NCBI GenBank assembly: GCA_007116765.1
Contig: SKHV01000048.1
Span: forward strand, 1-17,171
Length of the DNA stretch: 17,171 bases
Direction of reading: 5' to 3'
Source: Prolixibacteraceae bacterium
Lineage (GTDB): Bacteria > Bacteroidota > Bacteroidia > Bacteroidales > Prolixibacteraceae
A program made the translations under genes and the position numbers. How positions within the stretch are numbered: position 1 is the stretch's first letter; every line of letters begins with the position of its first letter. The notes beneath the pieces were generated by a model. That model had not been told where the DNA came from. It did no database searches and saw only the letters and a program-made list of their open reading frames with translations. Below are positions 13,762-17,171 of the stretch, in pieces.

Positions 13762-16700
13762 ATGACTACAAAAAGAACATTTGGTGCCGGAGTTGATTAT
13801 GAAAAAACTGCCGCAAACAACAAAAAATTCATTCAATACATCAATCTTAAACTGGCCGCGTTAGGATATCCCTATTTTCAGGACGAACGCACTTCGCAAT
13901 TTATGGAGTTTGCCGCTCCATTGCTAGATAATTTCAGAGAGAAGTCGAGAATCCTGTCTGAGCACCTCTCGCCTATCGCTGAGCGAATTCAGAATTTCAT
14001 TGAAGCTTATCTTGAAGAAATACCTGAAGCGAGAGACATTACAATACCCCAAAACACTTTTGTACTCGATACTCACGGGCTTGCACGCAAAATGTCGCTC
14101 CCCCCGAAATCCGACAAATTTGAATCGGATATAGTACATACCTACCGCACCGGGCAAGGTATTTTGCATAACCCAAAGGCCGACAAGCGCACTACAAAAG
14201 GCGTTTTTCATATTTGCGAAGGAGGCCTACCCATTCCCGACGACAAAAAAGCTGTCCCGAAGGTTGCTTTTGCACATATGCTGAAAGCTGCATTTAACCC
14301 GCCTCGCGAGTTAATGCGAATTCCATATACCGAAAATCAGGAGAAAAAGGCCGAGATGTTTGTAAGCCTTATGCTCCGCCCAATAGTTGTACCCGAGGTG
14401 CCGGGCATAAATAAAGAAAAATCGATGGAAATTAGATTCTTCGCACCGGGTAACCTTATAGGTAACCTCGATTTTGTGGAGTCGATATTTGGCAATGCAG
14501 GCGACCCACACATACCCGAAAACGATGCCGCTCTAAGACCAGAAAGCTGGACCGGGCACACAGGGTGTGTCGTTTTAGCACCACATTTAATTCAACTTAA
14601 AAAGAAAGACTTAGGTCTTCCACACTACGATGATGCGAGCAAGCGCCAACGCCGCGACGGCATGTGCTGGAAAAATGAAGACGAACTTTACAATGAAGGC
14701 GGTGCCTTTAAAATAACTGCCCGCGACGAGCGTGGCGTGGTAATCACACTTATTGCCGACAATTACTTCGGATATTGTAAAAAGGAAGTAAAAACACAAG
14801 TTAGCTACTCGGCAAACCTATTTGGGTTATGCGAAGAGGAACATGCAGGTGGCGCTTTGGCATTCCAAAGTTACGATCTTGGCGAGCGCTTCGAATTGGC
14901 TAAATATGACAGGGATAAAATTGCCTTAGATGAATTAATTGAAAAATACAGCAGTTTTATTGAAAAGATGCCCGAAGGACACGGACGAGACAAAAATTAC
15001 AATAACATTTTATACATCCCCGAGAATGCGGTGTTCAATCTTTTTGGGCAACGGGTATCGTGGGAAGACAAAAAAGGCAACAAAAAAGAAATAAAACTAC
15101 TGCCTCAAAACCACTATATCTATCCTTCGGGTTATAAAATCAAAATGCTCAAAAGGCTTAACGGCCGTCACTGGCACCTTGTGGGTACAGTAGCCGAAGG
15201 AACATTCTGCCATAAGCCCTGCACCGTATCAGGTGGTGGAAAATCCGAGATCTCAAAATCTATTCTTGATTCGATGATCCAAGGTTCGGTTATTGTATCC
15301 GATTTACAAAAAGACCTTGATACAGTAGAAGAAATTATGAACAAAGATTTCTCGAAACGCCATAAAATACCGGCCGATTATAGTGTGGAATCACCACGTA
15401 GCATAATGGACTCAAGGCGCTCACTTGGATCGGTTATAAAATTACTTACACCGGCCGATGAATACACCGAAGAATTCAACAACTGGCTCAACACAATCCC
15501 TCAACGAATAAAAGACCTCATATACATCGTTAAGCGAAGGTATCACCCTGAATGGGATACTCACTGGAAAGAATACTTCTCAGTGGATATGGTTAATGGC
15601 TTACCCGGCAATGAGCTAAAATTTAAAGGGCGTAAATTGATATCAAACTACTTACGTGTAGGTCACGACCTTGATAAATCGTGGAGAATTTTTCAAATAA
15701 GACAAGACTTTTATGCCGCGCAGAAAGTTCAAACAGAAGACGACATTTCAGCTTCTATTGTATTGCCTGCAAAACAACTTCAGAATTTGAGCTCAAAATA
15801 CAAAAATCCGGGTACAAAAATCCTCACTAACTGCGAATCGAGGCTGTTTCAACGCCCTGACGACTGTGTGATAAAAGGGTACGACAAACAAGCTGAAAAA
15901 GACCTTACAAGCCTCCACACTTTTACCTCTAACTTCGAACCACTTACACGTGAACAAGTTAAAGAAATAAAAGACGATAGCATTGGCTTCGATCATTACA
16001 CTCAGCCTGTGAAAGATTTGATCAACAATTTTCTTGCAAGCGAGAAGCCTGATTATCTGGTTGTGCCTTCAGAGCCCCGCATTGTTGACGGAAAACCATC
16101 GGCCAACCCACGCTACCTGCAAATACGCCCCGATTTAGTAAACCCAATTGACCGTTATATTGGTGAAACATGCACACGCATACACAGAAAAATAACGGCA
16201 GACATGCCTTTGTATATGCCTGTGAATGTTGTACTGCCAGGACGCCGTAACAACCCGGCCGACCCAGAAAACAATGTACCTCCATTGGCTATATATAACC
16301 CTTTACATTATCAGGATTTACCTGAGTTGTTTATCGATTTCATTTGCAGCATTACCGGAAAGTCGCCTTCTACAACTGGCTTTGGCTCAGAAGGCGCATT
16401 AACCAAAGGTCCTTTCAACAACCTGCTGCCAGCACCCGATTTGAACAATGCACTTTTATCATACATTCTCACTGGTTACAAACCGTTTACCTCGGCTGCC
16501 GGGTATGTTGGACCAAAGTACCGGGTCGATCACGATATCAGTTTATTAATACCCGATATCATTTCACGCATGTCTGATGATGAACGCAACCCTGACTTCC
16601 TGATTAAAAAAGGTTATCTCGAAAAAGTAAATGACTTTGAATACAAGGGTAAAAAAATTAATGCCAGCCTTTTAGGATATCGTATCACACTGAAATTTGT

Positions 16701-17171
16701 CAATCACTTTTTAGGCCGAATTTTCAGTAATCCTAACGCAGTTTTCAACGAGGAAATGTTAAAACCCGAATTGCAGGATATGGAAACCTTTGCCAGTTCA
16801 ATAAACAACCTTTCGGTAACACAAAAAAGAGTAGCAGAAAGCTATTTGCTTGATGGCACTTTTGAAGCATTATGCCCTCCACTGCAAGCTCTTGTAAAAA
16901 TAATGACCGAAGGTAATTACAACGGCATGACACGCGATGACCCTAAATTCAGGCAAATGTTTTCACGCGAATATGTACTCGAAAGCGAATGGTACAAGCA
17001 ACGCTTGTTTAACAAACAAAAGAAAGATATCGAATACTGGAAAAACAGTATTGCATACATCGAAAGCACATTGCAAAAAACCAATTATAAAGAAGCTGCC
17101 GAGCGCATGGATCTTAATGAAGAGCTTGAAAATGCCAAAGCAAAACTCAACGAAGTAAAAAGCGATTCATA
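13762..17171 (+). CDS. PPi-dependent phosphoenolpyruvate carboxykinase (3' partial)
   Basis: At least 1136 residues, far longer than ATP- or GTP-type PEPCK (about 530-620), and open at the right edge. It matches the pyrophosphate-type PEPCK family described from Entamoeba and Propionibacterium, which interconverts PEP plus CO2 plus phosphate with oxaloacetate plus pyrophosphate. Family blocks as I remember them: GVFHICEGGLPIPDDK, RPESWTGHTGCVVLAPHL (residues 259-276), HYDDASKRQRRDG, DERGVVITLIADNYFGYCKKE, SYSANLF, the P-loop-like CTVSGGGKSEISKS (487-500; Lys494, Ser495), RSLGSVIKLLTP, YNPLHYQDLPELF (845-857), TGKSPSTTG and SEGALTKGPFN (865-886). The frame has no interruption. The final TA is the start of a Tyr or stop codon; homologues run on for some 20 residues, so the missing tail is short. 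Start ATG 13762 has an A/T-rich leader behind a -7 box. Apparently transcribed alone up to the window edge. Confidence 0.93.
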   Translation, partial: MTTKRTFGAGVDYEKTAANNKKFIQYINLKLAALGYPYFQDERTSQFMEFAAPLLDNFREKSRILSEHLSPIAERIQNFIEAYLEEIPEARDITIPQNTFVLDTHGLARKMSLPPKSDKFESDIVHTYRTGQGILHNPKADKRTTKGVFHICEGGLPIPDDKKAVPKVAFAHMLKAAFNPPRELMRIPYTENQEKKAEMFVSLMLRPIVVPEVPGINKEKSMEIRFFAPGNLIGNLDFVESIFGNAGDPHIPENDAALRPESWTGHTGCVVLAPHLIQLKKKDLGLPHYDDASKRQRRDGMCWKNEDELYNEGGAFKITARDERGVVITLIADNYFGYCKKEVKTQVSYSANLFGLCEEEHAGGALAFQSYDLGERFELAKYDRDKIALDELIEKYSSFIEKMPEGHGRDKNYNNILYIPENAVFNLFGQRVSWEDKKGNKKEIKLLPQNHYIYPSGYKIKMLKRLNGRHWHLVGTVAEGTFCHKPCTVSGGGKSEISKSILDSMIQGSVIVSDLQKDLDTVEEIMNKDFSKRHKIPADYSVESPRSIMDSRRSLGSVIKLLTPADEYTEEFNNWLNTIPQRIKDLIYIVKRRYHPEWDTHWKEYFSVDMVNGLPGNELKFKGRKLISNYLRVGHDLDKSWRIFQIRQDFYAAQKVQTEDDISASIVLPAKQLQNLSSKYKNPGTKILTNCESRLFQRPDDCVIKGYDKQAEKDLTSLHTFTSNFEPLTREQVKEIKDDSIGFDHYTQPVKDLINNFLASEKPDYLVVPSEPRIVDGKPSANPRYLQIRPDLVNPIDRYIGETCTRIHRKITADMPLYMPVNVVLPGRRNNPADPENNVPPLAIYNPLHYQDLPELFIDFICSITGKSPSTTGFGSEGALTKGPFNNLLPAPDLNNALLSYILTGYKPFTSAAGYVGPKYRVDHDISLLIPDIISRMSDDERNPDFLIKKGYLEKVNDFEYKGKKINASLLGYRITLKFVNHFLGRIFSNPNAVFNEEMLKPELQDMETFASSINNLSVTQKRVAESYLLDGTFEALCPPLQALVKIMTEGNYNGMTRDDPKFRQMFSREYVLESEWYKQRLFNKQKKDIEYWKNSIAYIESTLQKTNYKEAAERMDLNEELENAKAKLNEVKSDS

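Noticed and set aside
17161..17171. Reading the final TA as the stop codon of the PPi-PEPCK.
   Set aside because: The third base is outside the window, and remembered homologues continue past this point with a tyrosine and a conserved tail, so the gene is called 3' partial.

Overview
The window looks like a chromosomal segment of a member of the Bacteroidota, probably Bacteroidales or Marinilabiliales. Three things support this. Several genes are preceded by the Bacteroidota -7 promoter box TAnnTTTG. Most start codons have A-rich leaders without Shine-Dalgarno sites. The gene content (DUF4301, a mitochondrial-like aconitase/IDH/citrate synthase set, a TPR-DUF368-aroE run) fits that phylum. 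The species assignment is inference. No tRNA, rRNA, CRISPR array, insertion sequence or phage gene was seen.

Layout. (1) 2-5650, plus strand: an oxidative or glutamate-forming TCA-cycle operon. It holds a mitochondrial-type aconitase (5' end cut off by the window), an NADP-type isocitrate dehydrogenase of the eukaryote-like dimeric class overlapping it by 4 bp (ATGA), a second and unrelated E. coli-type isocitrate dehydrogenase whose cofactor residues read as NAD-specific, and a eukaryotic-type citrate synthase. It ends in a strong hairpin terminator. The spacer between the two IDH genes carries inverted arrays of a 7-bp unit that include the second gene's start codon. (2) 5680-6909, plus: a Cys/Met-metabolism PLP enzyme with an altered active-site motif. 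(3) 6910-7717: an 800-bp region without a large gene. It contains, on the minus strand, a 28-residue membrane miniprotein with its own promoter and a perfect ribosome binding site, and a candidate structured small RNA of about 225 nt bounded by a near-consensus promoter and a hairpin terminator. (4) 7718-8671, minus: a YhcC/YtqA-type radical SAM protein, possibly leaderless. (5) 8794-13499, plus: DUF4301 protein, TPR protein, DUF368 polyprenyl-phosphate transporter and shikimate dehydrogenase. (6) 13762-end, plus: a very large PPi-dependent phosphoenolpyruvate carboxykinase, cut by the window close to its C-terminus.

Together the first and last blocks govern carbon flow around citrate, 2-oxoglutarate and the PEP/oxaloacetate node, with a choice of NAD or NADP at isocitrate and of pyrophosphate rather than ATP/GTP at PEP. 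The middle block is cell-envelope and aromatic housekeeping (lipid-carrier recycling, shikimate pathway). The points most worth follow-up are the two different IDHs in one operon with the repeat-embedded start codon, the miniprotein, the small-RNA candidate and the PPi-PEPCK.
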